Below the pieces are notes generated by a model, which searched no databases, was not told the DNA's origin, and worked only from the letters and a program-made list of their open reading frames with translations. 64,000 bases of DNA from Kumtagia sp963839725. GTDB taxonomy: Bacteria; Pseudomonadota; Alphaproteobacteria; Rhizobiales; Rhizobiaceae. Shown in pieces: positions 35,153 to 43,954 of this stretch. The first letter of the stretch is position 1; every line of letters starts with the position of its first letter. Both the position numbers and the translations under genes were made by a program. The stretch lies in NCBI GenBank assembly GCA_963839725.1, contig CAWIWT010000038.1:1-64000 (forward strand), in the 5' to 3' direction.

Positions 35153-35346
35153 CGACTTCCCTCCCATCCAAAAACCAAAATGTTCAAAGCCGCTGGGCCG
35201 CCTATGCCGCTGCCCGAAACTCCATGCCCTTTCACGAGAGGCGCCATGAAGCCCGGTTTTCGGAGGATTGGCAATATCGAGTCCGTTCGTAGAGGGAACC
35301 ACGTGCCTGCTTTGCGGGTTTTCAAGCATCAACAGGAGTCACGACC

Positions 35347-35535
35347 ATGACCGATACCAAGCAAATGACCAACAGCCGAAACCAGGCTCGCAGTGAACAG
35401 AAGTACGAGGTTCAGCTTTTCGCGCAGGAAGCCGGCATCTCGCTTGACCAGGCGCAGGAACTCATGGATCGCTTTGGCCATGATCGCGAAACGCTGATGC
35501 GTGAAGCAGGAATACTGATAAAACAGATGGGTTGA
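35347..35535 (+). CDS. Small DUF3606-like protein
   Basis: 62 residues: a polar N terminus then YEVQLFAQEAGISLDQAQEL and MDRFGHDRETLMREAGIL, a short helical unit resembling DUF3606, which pairs an E-V-x-[FY]-[FW] helix with a G-x-[DS] turn. The start follows AACAGGAG. Divergent from the HdeD-like gene. Small proteins of this kind are often stress-induced in rhizobia; no activity is known. Confidence 0.65.
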   Translation: MTDTKQMTNSRNQARSEQKYEVQLFAQEAGISLDQAQELMDRFGHDRETLMREAGILIKQMG

Positions 35536-35587
35536 GGAGGCTTGGCAGCGACGTTGTTGCCATCACGGATGCAGGGAGGAGGAGAGG

Positions 35588-36574
35588 ATGAAGTTTTCGA
35601 CATTGACCCGTCGGGCGAGCTTGGCGCTCGCTCTTTCGCTGTTGTCGGCAACCATGCTGGGTACCCCGGCGCAAGCGCAGGATTATCCCGATCGCGTGGT
35701 GACACTGGTTGTGCCGTTCGCGGCGGGCGGCTCGACCGATCTTGTGGCCCGCGTCATTGCGGCGAAGATGTCGGATATTCTAGGCCAGCAGGTGGTCGTC
35801 CAGAATGTTGGAGGCGGCGGCGGGAGCATCGGCGCCGCCAATGTCGCCAAGGCCGCTCCCGATGGCTACACCATCCTCATGGGTACGGTGGCGACGCATG
35901 CGCTGAACCCGCTTATGCTGAAGACCAAGCCATACGACGCCGAGAAGGACTTCGCGCCGGTGTCGCTGCTGGTGGTCGTGCCCAATGTGCTTGTCGTCAA
36001 TCCGCAACTCCCGGCGAACAACGTCAAGGAGTTGATCGACCTGCTGAAAGCCAATCCCGGTCAGTACAGCTACGCATCGTCCGGCAACGGCACGCCGCTG
36101 CACCTGTCGGGTGAGTTGTTCAAGAAGATGGCCGGCGTCGACATGACCCACATCCCCTACAAGGGCGCCGGGCCGGCACTCAACGACGTGTTGGGCAACC
36201 AGGTGCCGATCATGTTCGACAACCTGCCGTCCTCGTCGTCCCACATCAAGGGAGGCACACTGCGTGCACTCGGCGTGACAACCAAGGATCGGGCCAAATC
36301 ATTCCCCGATGTCGCGACCATCGCGGAGACCATTCCGGGCTATGAGACGTACACTTGGAACGCGCTTTTCGCGCCGACCGATACACCGGCAGAGGTTATT
36401 GCCAAGCTGAACCAAGCCGCCGTTGAAGCTATGAAGGACGCTACTGTGAAGGAGCGGCTCGACGAATTCAGCGCTAGGGTTGTCGGCTCTACCCCCGAAG
36501 AGCTCGCGACGCATGTGAAGGCCGAAATCGAAAAGTGGACGCCGGTCGTCGACACGAATATCCAGATGGAGTGA
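35588..36574 (+). CDS. Tripartite tricarboxylate (Bug/TctC) substrate-binding protein
   Basis: 328 residues; periplasmic receptor for carboxylates or similar ligands. Sec signal peptide with LALALSLLSATMLGTPAQAQ cleaved near residue 31; then YPDRVVTLVVPFAAGGSTDL, VVQNVGGGGGSIGAANVAKA and YASSGNGTPLHLSGELFKKM, standard TctC motifs (PFxxGGxxD, G-G-x-G). Strong GGAGGAGAGG site before the ATG. No TctA/TctB membrane partners are nearby, so it is an orphan receptor, as is common in this family. Confidence 0.92.
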   Translation: MKFSTLTRRASLALALSLLSATMLGTPAQAQDYPDRVVTLVVPFAAGGSTDLVARVIAAKMSDILGQQVVVQNVGGGGGSIGAANVAKAAPDGYTILMGTVATHALNPLMLKTKPYDAEKDFAPVSLLVVVPNVLVVNPQLPANNVKELIDLLKANPGQYSYASSGNGTPLHLSGELFKKMAGVDMTHIPYKGAGPALNDVLGNQVPIMFDNLPSSSSHIKGGTLRALGVTTKDRAKSFPDVATIAETIPGYETYTWNALFAPTDTPAEVIAKLNQAAVEAMKDATVKERLDEFSARVVGSTPEELATHVKAEIEKWTPVVDTNIQME

Positions 36575-36634
36575 GATATTCCATGCTGCGCTGGATCGGC
36601 CGACTAACTTTTCGTCTGTCGCGCGGTTTGCGTC

Positions 36635-37234
36635 CTACTCGATTGTCAGACGCGCCAGCCATTCGCGCACGCGCTCCGTCGTGCGGCGCTCCTGCATCCC
36701 TTCCATCACGAAGCCCTCGGTCAAGCGAGATTGCGGCGCGACACGTGCGATCACCTCGCGGCTGTTGCCCAGCCCATAGCCACCGTGCAGATTGAACGGC
36801 ACGATGGTTTTTCCGGCAAAGTGCTGCCTCGCCAGGAAGGAGCTAATGACCGGAGGCGCCGAAGCGCCCCATATTGGAAAGCCGAGGAACACGGTGTCGT
36901 AGTCTGCGAGGGTTTCGACCCGCGCCTTAAGCGGCGGTAGATAGTTTCGCTCGCGTTCCTGCGTCGCCCGCTCCACGGTCGCGAAGTAGTCGGCCGGGTA
37001 TGGCGTCGCCGGCTCAATCTCGAACAGGTCCGCCTGGAGATCGCGGCTAAGCAGGCCGGCGACGGTGCGGGTATTGCCACTGCGTGTGAAGTACGCCACC
37101 AGAAGCTTGCCGGTGTCAGATGCGGCGCCGGCCGGGCCGACCGAGGCCGCTCTCCCCGCCGCCGCGAGCGGAAGGAGCAAGGAGGACATCAGGATCGCCC
37201 GTCGTGTCGGCTTCTCGGCCTCGATCATCCTCAT
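36635..37234 (-). CDS. Tat-exported flavodoxin
   Basis: 199 residues. The N terminus has PTRRAILMSSLLLPLAAAGR, a twin-arginine-like signal, then a flavodoxin fold: LLVAYFTRSGNTRTVAGLLS (FMN phosphate loop T-x-S-G-N-T), DTVFLGFPIWGASAPPVISS (aromatic W stacking on the isoalloxazine) and FNLHGGYGLGNSREVI. It ends a minus-strand set with two aldo-keto reductases, divergent from a LysR gene; such sets are usually stress- or quinone-linked. The redox partner is unknown. Confidence 0.82.
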   Translation of the reverse strand: MRMIEAEKPTRRAILMSSLLLPLAAAGRAASVGPAGAASDTGKLLVAYFTRSGNTRTVAGLLSRDLQADLFEIEPATPYPADYFATVERATQERERNYLPPLKARVETLADYDTVFLGFPIWGASAPPVISSFLARQHFAGKTIVPFNLHGGYGLGNSREVIARVAPQSRLTEGFVMEGMQERRTTERVREWLARLTIE

Positions 37235-37242
37235 GCTCCCAA

Positions 37243-37683
37243 TCAGAGACCCGTCATCTTGAGTGCGGCTTCAGGCAGCCGCTCGCCCTGGATCTCGATC
37301 TTGGCAAGGGCGTCGACCACTTCGTGCAGGTCCTGCAGGGTGAGCGTGATTTCCACGCCGTCAAGGTTCTCCTCAAGTCGATGGCGCTTGGTTGTGCCGG
37401 GGATAGGTACAATCCAGGGCTTCTGGGCCAGCAGCCAGGCCAGCGCGACCTGGGCGGGGGTTGCACGCTTGCGCTCGGCTACGGTCTTGATGATGTCAAC
37501 CAGCGCCATGTTCGCTTTGCGTGCCTCCCGCGAAAACCGCGGGACGCCATTGCGGAAGTCGGTTGGATCGAACTTGGTGTTCTCGTCGATCTTTCCGGTC
37601 AAATGGGCAGAGCTCATGCTCATGCAGCCAAGGCCGAGGGCGGAGACCTCCAGATCTCCAAGTATTCGCGTCTTCATGGACAA
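37243..37683 (-). pseudogene. Aldo/keto reductase with a large internal deletion
   Basis: 146 residues against about 330 for the family. It starts normally (TRILGDLEVSALGLGCMSMS), then jumps to AHLTGKIDENTKFDPTDFRN, KRATPAQVALAWLLAQKPWI and VPIPGTTKRHRLEENLDGVE, the last two strands with the NADP-phosphate loop. The middle of the TIM barrel, including catalytic Asp, Tyr, Lys and His, is missing, yet the frame is intact, so roughly 180 codons were lost in frame. It cannot be an active reductase. It is 20 bases downstream of a full-length paralog. Confidence 0.7.
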
Positions 37684-37703
37684 GGCTCCAAACTGTTGTT
37701 GGG

Positions 37704-38849
37704 TCAGCTTTTGGAGGGTGCCTCGACATCGGAATAGACCAGCACCGCATCCGGCAGGCGCGCACCCTTAATCTGGATTGCCGCCACCGCAGCGTTGAGG
37801 TCGGCAACTTCCTCCGGCGCGAACTCGACGGTGCCGGCGCCTATGTTGTCGAGGAGATGGCCTGCCTGGGTGGTCCCGGGGATCGGCACAACCCACGGCT
37901 TCTGCGCCATCAGCCAAGCCAGCGCGATCTGCGCGGCCGTCGCCTGCTTGCGCTCTGCCCAGCTTCGCACAAGCTCCACCAGTGCCAGGTTGTGCGGCAA
38001 GTTCTCCGGTGCGAAGCGACCTTCAATGCTGCGAATGTCGCCTTCAGCAAACCGCGTCCTTGCATCCATCGCGCCGGTAAGGAAGCCCACCCCGAGAGGG
38101 CTCCATGGAACGAAGCCGATGCCGAGTTCCTCACAAAGCGGCAGAACCTCGTGCTCAGGCCCTCGCCACAGCATGGAGTATTCGCTCTGCACGGCCGTTA
38201 TCGGAACGGCGGCGTTGGCACGGCGAAGGGTGTTGAGCCCCATTTCCGATAGACCCCAATGCAGGACCTTGCCCTGGTGCATGAGATCCTTGATGGCGCC
38301 GGCAATTTCCTCGATTGGCACCTGAGGGTCGACGCGGTGCTGGTACAGCAGGTCGATACGGTCGGTACGCAGGCGCTTCAGCGAACCCTCCACCGCGAGC
38401 TTGATGTGCTCCGGACGGCTATTCAGACCAGGGCGCCGTTCCCCAGTTTCGAGATCGATGTTCCAGCCAAACTTGGACGTGATAACGACCTGGTTGCGAA
38501 AAGGCTCGATGGCCTCGCCAAGGATGCGCTCGCACTCGTGCGGGCCGTAGGCCTCGGCCGTGTCGAAGAAGGTGACGCCGCAATCGAAGGCGGTGCGGAT
38601 AAGGCTTACCATCTCTGGCCGATGGGGGATCGTCGTCTGGTAGGTTCGGTGCATGTTTTGGACGCCGAGGCCGAGGCTGGAAACCTCTAGCGAGCCGAGC
38701 TTGCGCCCTCCGCTCAGCGTTGCGTTGCTGGTGGCCGGCATAGCCTTTTGCGCTGACGCCTGAGCAATGCCGGCGGCAAGGAGCGGCGTAGCGGCTGCAA
38801 CGGCTAAAAAGCTGCGGCGGTCCACGTTCAATGCGCGATCAGAGGTCAT
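37704..38849 (-). CDS. Exported aldo/keto reductase
   Basis: 381 residues. A Tat-type leader DRRSFLAVAAATPLLAAG precedes a full AKR barrel: GSLEVSSLGLGVQNMHRTYQ, FFDTAEAYGPHECERILGEA (catalytic Asp and Tyr), VVITSKFGWNI (Lys), IDLLYQHRVDPQVPIEEIAG (His), and WLMAQKPWVVPIPGTTQAGH for the cofactor phosphate. I chose ATG 38849 over the upstream in-frame ATG 38918. Divergent from the LysR regulator, which probably controls it together with the flavodoxin. Confidence 0.88.
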   Translation of the reverse strand: MTSDRALNVDRRSFLAVAAATPLLAAGIAQASAQKAMPATSNATLSGGRKLGSLEVSSLGLGVQNMHRTYQTTIPHRPEMVSLIRTAFDCGVTFFDTAEAYGPHECERILGEAIEPFRNQVVITSKFGWNIDLETGERRPGLNSRPEHIKLAVEGSLKRLRTDRIDLLYQHRVDPQVPIEEIAGAIKDLMHQGKVLHWGLSEMGLNTLRRANAAVPITAVQSEYSMLWRGPEHEVLPLCEELGIGFVPWSPLGVGFLTGAMDARTRFAEGDIRSIEGRFAPENLPHNLALVELVRSWAERKQATAAQIALAWLMAQKPWVVPIPGTTQAGHLLDNIGAGTVEFAPEEVADLNAAVAAIQIKGARLPDAVLVYSDVEAPSKS

Positions 38850-38973
38850 TTCTGCACTCGTACTCAGGTAATCGGCGAGGTATTCAGAGGTTGTAAAGCG
38901 CTCGCCCTGCTGCGACACCGGTTAAGTTAGGACATGCAAGGCCGTGTGATAACGCGGTATAATTTGCATGAGC

Positions 38974-38992
38974 TTGTTAGCTGGGCTAACAA
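38974..38992. promoter_or_regulatory. Palindromic operator before the LysR gene
   Basis: TTGTTAGCTGGGCTAACAA is a perfect inverted repeat with 8-base arms and a 3-base spacer, 8 bases before the regulator start at 39001 and 124 bases from the reductase start. It contains T-N11-A-type spacing expected for LysR recognition sites, so autorepression and divergent control are likely. Confidence 0.55.
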
Positions 38993-39000
38993 ATCGAGCC

Positions 39001-39888
39001 ATGCAAAACTTCAACGATCTCGCCGCATTCGCAACGGTAGCCGGACAACGGAGTTTTACGCGCGCTGCGGCCAAGCTGGGCGTCTCGCCCTCGGCATTGA
39101 GCCAAACGGTCCGCAATCTCGAAGAGCGGGTCGGGCTGAGGCTGCTGACCCGGACCACACGCAGTGTCGCCCCAACCGAAGCCGGCGAGCGCCTCCTGCG
39201 CACGGTGGCGCCGCGGTTTGAAGAGATCGAGTCTGAACTCGCTAACTTGAACGAACTGCGCGATATTCCGGCCGGGACGGTTCGTATCACCGCCGGCGAG
39301 CACCCCGCCATATCCGTGCTGCAGCCGGCACTGAAGCGATTCCTCCCCAGCTATCCGGACGTCCAGGTGGAAATCATCGTCGATTATGGTCTCACCGATA
39401 TTGTGGCGGAAGGCTATGACGCCGGCGTGCGCATGGGCGAGCAGGTGGCAAAGGACATGATCGCCGTACGTATCGGACCGAACATTCGCATGGCTGTAGT
39501 CGGCTCGCCCGCTTATTTTGACCGCTTTCCGGTCCCGCAAATTCCGCAGGATCTTACCGGGCACAAATGCATCAACATGCGGCTTCCCACCTATGGCGGG
39601 TTGTTTCCGTGGGGTCTGGAGAAGGACGGCCGCGATGTCAACGTGCGGGGTGATGGACAACTGGTGTTCAACAATCTTGGCTTGCGGCTAAGTTCGGCAC
39701 TAGACGGTCTTGGAGTGGCCTATGTACCGGAAGATCAGGTGCTGCAGCACGTGGCCTCTGGGCGGCTTGTTCGTGTGCTTGAAGATTGGTGTCCGCCGTT
39801 CGCCGGTTATCATCTGTATTACCCAAGCCGCCGTCACACCTCACCAGCGCTAGCACTGTTGGTCGAGGCACTTCGCTATCGTAGCTAG
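39001..39888 (+). CDS. LysR-family transcriptional regulator
   Basis: 295 residues. The N-terminal winged HTH has MQNFNDLAAFATVAGQRSFT, AAAKLGVSPSALSQTVRNLE and LRLLTRTTRSVAPTEAGERL; the effector-binding domain follows with VRITAGEHPAISVLQPALKR, VVGSPAYFDRFPVP and SALDGLGVAYVPEDQVLQHV. ATG at 39001 begins at the usual family position; an earlier in-frame ATG at 38968 would run through the palindromic operator. Divergent from the aldo/keto reductase genes. Confidence 0.92.
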   Translation: MQNFNDLAAFATVAGQRSFTRAAAKLGVSPSALSQTVRNLEERVGLRLLTRTTRSVAPTEAGERLLRTVAPRFEEIESELANLNELRDIPAGTVRITAGEHPAISVLQPALKRFLPSYPDVQVEIIVDYGLTDIVAEGYDAGVRMGEQVAKDMIAVRIGPNIRMAVVGSPAYFDRFPVPQIPQDLTGHKCINMRLPTYGGLFPWGLEKDGRDVNVRGDGQLVFNNLGLRLSSALDGLGVAYVPEDQVLQHVASGRLVRVLEDWCPPFAGYHLYYPSRRHTSPALALLVEALRYRS

Positions 39889-40175
39889 TCCTCGCCGAAT
39901 TCGCGTTGACTGGTGGGAGCGGGCAAAGCCAGGCCAACCGCAGCCAAATTTCATTACCGAACCGCGCGCCGCAGATACTTCTGCGCTTCGAGCACGGGAG
40001 ATCAGCCTCGCTCAAAAGCCGACCCTCCCGAACTTCTTTGCGCATAAGCGGCATTCAAGCCCTAACACTCGAAAGACTGGAATGGGCCGACAGAGGACTG
40101 GCAGCTTCCGGCTGCAGATCGTCAAAAGCGGACATTCAGGGCGGCGCGAGCATCGTTGTGAGCTGCCGCTCGAAG

Positions 40176-40460
40176 GGTACCCCGCAGACCATACCAATCC
40201 CTTCACGGCTGGTCGTGAACTCGGTCGAAGCAGCGGTCAGCGCCGCAACCGCCGGCGCCGGAATTGCCCGGGTGCTGTCGTACCAAATCGACGATTTGGT
40301 ACGATCGGGCGCACTCGTGATATTGCTGGAAGGGTATGAACCCTCGCCTATGCCGGTCAGCTTCATCTACCCCAGCCAACGCCAAGCACCACTCAAACTG
40401 CGCGTCTTCCTAGACTTTTCGATCCCGCGTCTCAGGGAGCGCCTCGGAGGGCACCACTGA
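40176..40460 (+). pseudogene. LysR-family regulator, C-terminal remnant
   Basis: The last 95 residues of a LysR effector domain: RLVVNSVEAAVSAATAGAGI, ARVLSYQIDDLVRSGALVIL and PMPVSFIYPSQRQAPLKLRV. The DNA-binding domain and first half of the effector domain are absent; upstream codons to 39906 are not LysR-like. A truncated second regulator in the same cluster. Confidence 0.7.
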
Positions 40461-40630
40461 CAATCGCCGCTAACCGCCTCAGCGCGGCTACGGGACACCT
40501 GCGTCATCCCCTCGAAGTGAATGAACAAAGCATTATCGCGAACGGCGCGGTTCTGTCCTGTTCTGTCCGCGACGGCGGGGCTCGTCTCGCCGTCGCGCCA
40601 CCAGGCAACTCAGACGCTCGTCCCGCAGCC

Positions 40631-41227
40631 TTAGGCTACCTTCGCTTCCGCACGTTTGGCCTTGGTCGCTTCACCCCACCAGATCAGTTGGTCAAGCATG
40701 TCCTTGGCCGAAGGCAGGATCGCCTCCTCAATGGCCGAAATCGGCTGGTTGCCCATGGCGGGATGAACCTTGTAGAACTCCGAACCGCCGATGTGCACTG
40801 CCGAACGCACGTTGACCATATGCAGTTCGGTGGCGGTAGTGCGCGCATGCTCGATTGAACGGGCGGCGCCGACCACGCCATAGCCTACGAACCCGATCGG
40901 CTTCTTGTTCCACTCATTGTACGCCTGATCGAATGCGTTCTTGAGAGAAGCCGGCATCGATCGGTTGTACTCCGGCGTGACGACAATGTAGCCGTCGAAT
41001 TGGCCGACCGTCTTCTGCCAGGCGATGGCTTTCGGATCCTCGCTCGGCACCCAGAGGTTGGTTGATTTTTCGTTGAAGAATGGCAGGTCGACCTCCTTCA
41101 GGTCGACCAGATCAACATCAAGTTGTTCTCGTTTCTGGGCGAGTTCGAAGATCCATTGGGCGGGCGTCGGCCCAAAGCGCGCATCCCGCGTGGCGCCGAT
41201 GATGACCGCAATTTTCAACTTGGACAT
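40631..41227 (-). CDS. NADPH-dependent FMN reductase family protein
   Basis: 198 residues, flavodoxin-like fold: KIAVIIGATRDARFGPTPAQ (FMN phosphate loop), DLKEVDLPFFNE, DGYIVVTPEYNRSMPASLKN (the PEYN motif contacting FMN) and KKPIGFVGYGVVGAARSIEH. Members reduce quinones, azo dyes or chromate with NAD(P)H. It is divergent from an HxlR regulator 260 bases away, a typical pairing for redox- or aldehyde-responsive control. Confidence 0.9.
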   Translation of the reverse strand: MSKLKIAVIIGATRDARFGPTPAQWIFELAQKREQLDVDLVDLKEVDLPFFNEKSTNLWVPSEDPKAIAWQKTVGQFDGYIVVTPEYNRSMPASLKNAFDQAYNEWNKKPIGFVGYGVVGAARSIEHARTTATELHMVNVRSAVHIGGSEFYKVHPAMGNQPISAIEEAILPSAKDMLDQLIWWGEATKAKRAEAKVA

Positions 41228-41386
41228 GGGACTACCTCATTTTGGAGCTGTTCATACTGAACCTGCCAGCAAGGCGTGAGAATTGGTTGCCGGCGAACGT
41301 GGTGGCTAAGTGGGAAGCCCGGATACCGGGCTCCTCTACGCGCCGCGTGTCCTTATTGATTTCTCCATTGCTTGGATGTAGGAACA

Positions 41387-41442
41387 ATTTGTGTGTCACG
41401 ATACAAATGTTATCGGAAGTTCCGCAAGAACGCACATTCTTG
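41387..41442. promoter_or_regulatory. Candidate HxlR operator half-site pairs
   Basis: Two inverted repeats lie in the divergent gap: ATTTGT/ACAAAT (41387-41392 and 41403-41408) and CAAGAA/TTCTTG (41425-41430 and 41437-41442). Both are short, so significance is uncertain, but the position 45-100 bases before hxlR is appropriate. Confidence 0.3.
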
Positions 41443-41487
41443 TTCGTGACGTTCCTATTCGTGCCCATGGTTCGCAAGGAGCTTCGG

Positions 41488-41886
41488 ATGACCCAGACGT
41501 CCGTCGAAATGTCCTGCACCGATCCACACGAAGCGTGCAAGGCGCTCGCTCAGATTCTCGACCGGATCGGCGACAAGTGGACTGTCATGGTCGTAGGGGC
41601 CCTCTCCGACGGCCCGATGCGGTTCAATCAGATCATGCGACTGATCCCCAGCGTGTCCCATCGCATGCTGACGCTGACTCTGAGAGGCCTGGAGCGCGAC
41701 GGATTGGTGACTCGCACGATCTACACGACGATCCCTCCAAGGGTCGACTACGAGCTGTCGGACCTTGGCCGATCGCTGACAGGGCCGCTTCGCGTCTTGT
41801 CGGAATGGGCTCTATCAAATCGCATCTCAATTGAAATGGCGCGCGATAGTTTCGACCGCCACAAAGCCAAGCAGGCTGCGTATTAG
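41488..41886 (+). CDS. HxlR-family transcriptional regulator
   Basis: 132 residues; single winged-HTH domain. CTDPHEACKALAQILDRIGD and KWTVMVVGALSDGPMRFNQI, then MRLIPSVSHRMLTLTLRGLE and RDGLVTRTIYTTIPPRVDYE show the full HxlR domain including the conserved KW and PPRVDYELT motif; an N-terminal Cys may sense electrophiles as in HypR/QorR. I chose ATG 41488 because AAGGAG precedes it; 41467 is an in-frame alternative. Divergent from the FMN reductase gene. Confidence 0.9.
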   Translation: MTQTSVEMSCTDPHEACKALAQILDRIGDKWTVMVVGALSDGPMRFNQIMRLIPSVSHRMLTLTLRGLERDGLVTRTIYTTIPPRVDYELSDLGRSLTGPLRVLSEWALSNRISIEMARDSFDRHKAKQAAY

Positions 41887-42078
41887 CTTCTTGTGACCAT
41901 AGAGCAGCTGGCCGAAGGCCAAATCGCGGTGGCTGTTCGCAGGTATGGCATGGCTAAAGCCCGCGCGAAGACTGCTTTGGAAACGGCGGCAAGAGAGGGG
42001 ACCATCGAGTTGTACTACATCGAACCGGCTCTGCCGGGACGGGGAGAATGTGCGGCCTTGGTCACATTGAGAAGGAGA

Positions 42079-42450
42079 AGAACATCGGCTTCATCGGGCT
42101 CGGGAACATGGGCCGCGGTATGGCGGGTAAACCTCGTCAAAGCCGGGCACAATGTGACGACTACAATCGGACGCCGGGCAAGGACGAGGAAGTGATCCAA
42201 GGGGGAGCCAGGTCCTGCCTTCAAGGTTGCGGACGCTTGTCGCGGCGAGGCCGTCTTCACCACGCTGGCGGATGACCACGCCGTCGAAAGTGAGGTGAAT
42301 GGCGACCAGGGCATGCTCGCAACCTTGGCCAACGCGCAATCCATGTCTCGTCCAGCACAATTAGCGTCTCGCTGTCTGAAAGGCTCACGGCCGCTCACGC
42401 CGCAGCCGGGCAGAGATTCCGGCAGCCCTAGTTTCGCGCGGACCGTTGCG
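42079..42450 (+). pseudogene. 3-hydroxyisobutyrate dehydrogenase-like gene, shattered N-terminal part
   Basis: Successive pieces in shifting frames spell an NAD-binding 6PGDH/HIBADH domain: NIGFIGLGNMGRGMA, NLVKAGHNVTTT, NRTPGKDEEVIQGGA, KVADACRGEAVFTTLADDHA and STISVSLSERLTAAHAAAGQ. At least four indels in about 370 bases, no clear start codon, and nothing recognisable after the substrate-binding motif mean this is a genuine remnant rather than one sequencing error. A GAAGGAG site precedes it. Confidence 0.65.
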
Positions 42451-42991
42451 AGCCTACTACCTAACCGAGGTCGGATTTTGATGGTTGGAAATGTTCCGCA
42501 TCTGCCTACGGTTCCTACTACGATATGTCGTTCGAAATGCCATTATTTTGGGCCGACTGGCAAAATCAACGTCACCGTCGCAGCATTGGTCAGGGCAAGG
42601 AGACTGACATTCGACTTGTCTGCAATCGAACATTCTCCGCCCATTTTGACGACGCTACGCTGTCGTCCTTGCACGCGCAGAACAGCCAGACGCGCGGAGG
42701 GCGCGCGGAAGCGGCATCCGAGATGATGGCTCTGCCAGCGCCCGACCAATCCCCAAACGGGCGGTAGAAGCGCACCATGGTCGGCAGGCAGTCCTCGATC
42801 TTCCATCGGCGAACTGTCGAAGCGTTGCCTGTAGTTTCTAACTGCATACTGCACTAACGAAATCCTTGGTCGCGAACTAGACCCAATCCGGCTGATTAAG
42901 CGGGCGAGGGCCTAGGTTAATCCTAACCAGCGAACGAGCGAGCGATCTCCGAGGAAGCCTTAGCTCGTTCGCCCACCCGTGCTCTGGCCGG
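42451..42991. other. No recognisable gene
   Basis: About 540 bases with open frames on both strands that look like chance GC-rich frames. One plus-strand frame (MSFEMPLFWADWQNQRH near 42525) and one minus-strand frame (MQYAVRNYRQ at 42854) do not resemble anything I know. Probably continuing decay from the dehydrogenase remnant. Confidence 0.4.
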
Positions 42992-43525
42992 TCATGTGAC
43001 AGCTCTCAAATCGGCAATTACCTTCGTGGCCAATTTTTCTGATACGCGCCACAACTCCAGTTCACCCTCAATTAGATCGGCAATCTTCTCTCCATTTAGA
43101 TTGTTATAAAGCCCCTCGTGAACTCCCCTGATCGTGGTCAAGATGGCCTCGACTTGACCGACAAAGGTCACCAGGTCGACGCAAGCAGGGCCAAGAAGGC
43201 CGATATTGCCCAAATTCGCGTGGTAGATCGGGAGGATTTCCATCTTCCCGTCCTGCTCACTTAACCACTCCCGAACGGCGCTTTCGTTCCCCGCCCTCGC
43301 GGAGTCGGCCGCCGCTTGACACCGCCCGGGGAGGTCCCGTCTAGCGACGATCCGCTGGAAGACCTCGATTTCGGCAGCCAGCGCGTGAGCCAAAGACCTT
43401 CGTCGCTCAGAAAGATCTGCCTCTCGAGTCCGGATTTGCGCAAAGTAGCTGACGCCGCTGCCTACCAATGTTCCGAGCAGGCCCGCGCCAATCGGGATTA
43501 GGACCGTCCATTCAAAATCGGCCAA
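42992..43525 (-). CDS. Membrane-anchored protein of unknown function
   Basis: 177 residues. One N-terminal helix (TVLIPIGAGLLGTLVGSGVS) followed by a cytoplasmic, mostly helical domain with a predicted coiled coil (TREADLSERRRSLAHALAAE). VGQVEAILTTIRGVHEGLYN lies in a second helical stretch. It resembles the many small anchored accessory proteins of rhizobial islands; I know no family name. G/C-ending codons and a clean frame support it as real. Confidence 0.55.
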   Translation of the reverse strand: MADFEWTVLIPIGAGLLGTLVGSGVSYFAQIRTREADLSERRRSLAHALAAEIEVFQRIVARRDLPGRCQAAADSARAGNESAVREWLSEQDGKMEILPIYHANLGNIGLLGPACVDLVTFVGQVEAILTTIRGVHEGLYNNLNGEKIADLIEGELELWRVSEKLATKVIADLRAVT

Positions 43526-43954
43526 GCTTACTATCTCCAGTCGGTAGAGACAGTCAGCTCATATCACATCGACGGGCTTGCGCGCTCCTCGACGCTGGCT
43601 CTTGTCAACAATCCACTATATCAAGCAGGCGCTGACTTACCATCTTCGAATTACATCGCGCGCGCGCTTGCGCATTGCGACGGCGATGCGACCGTGTTGG
43701 GGATCTGAGGCAACGCTTTGATTAAGCATATGCGGGAGTACGATCGCGGTTTCGAGCTGGTCCGACGGGCGGTCGTCATCGAGCAGGAAGCGCCACTTGC
43801 AGCCTTTAGGGCTGAAATCCGAACCAAACCTTCAATTGCTGACGATTGATCCAGCGTTGCGTCCGCCATTCTAGCGCAGTACTGCAAGGCACAGCATGAG
43901 TTCGGAAGTACCATGCAAACCTGAAATGAATGCCTTCCGTACTCGATTCGCGTC
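43526..43954 (-). other. Degenerate stretch with an unidentified C-terminal fragment
   Basis: On the minus strand 43803-43637 encodes KWRFLLDDDRPSDQLETAIV and MRKRARDVIRRW before a stop, a plausible protein tail without a start. A second short frame above it (FRFAWYFRTH, LEWRTQRWINRQQ) also reads as coding. Neither can be named, and they are out of frame with each other; they may be the remainder of the neighbouring DUF6602 gene or separate debris. Confidence 0.3.
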
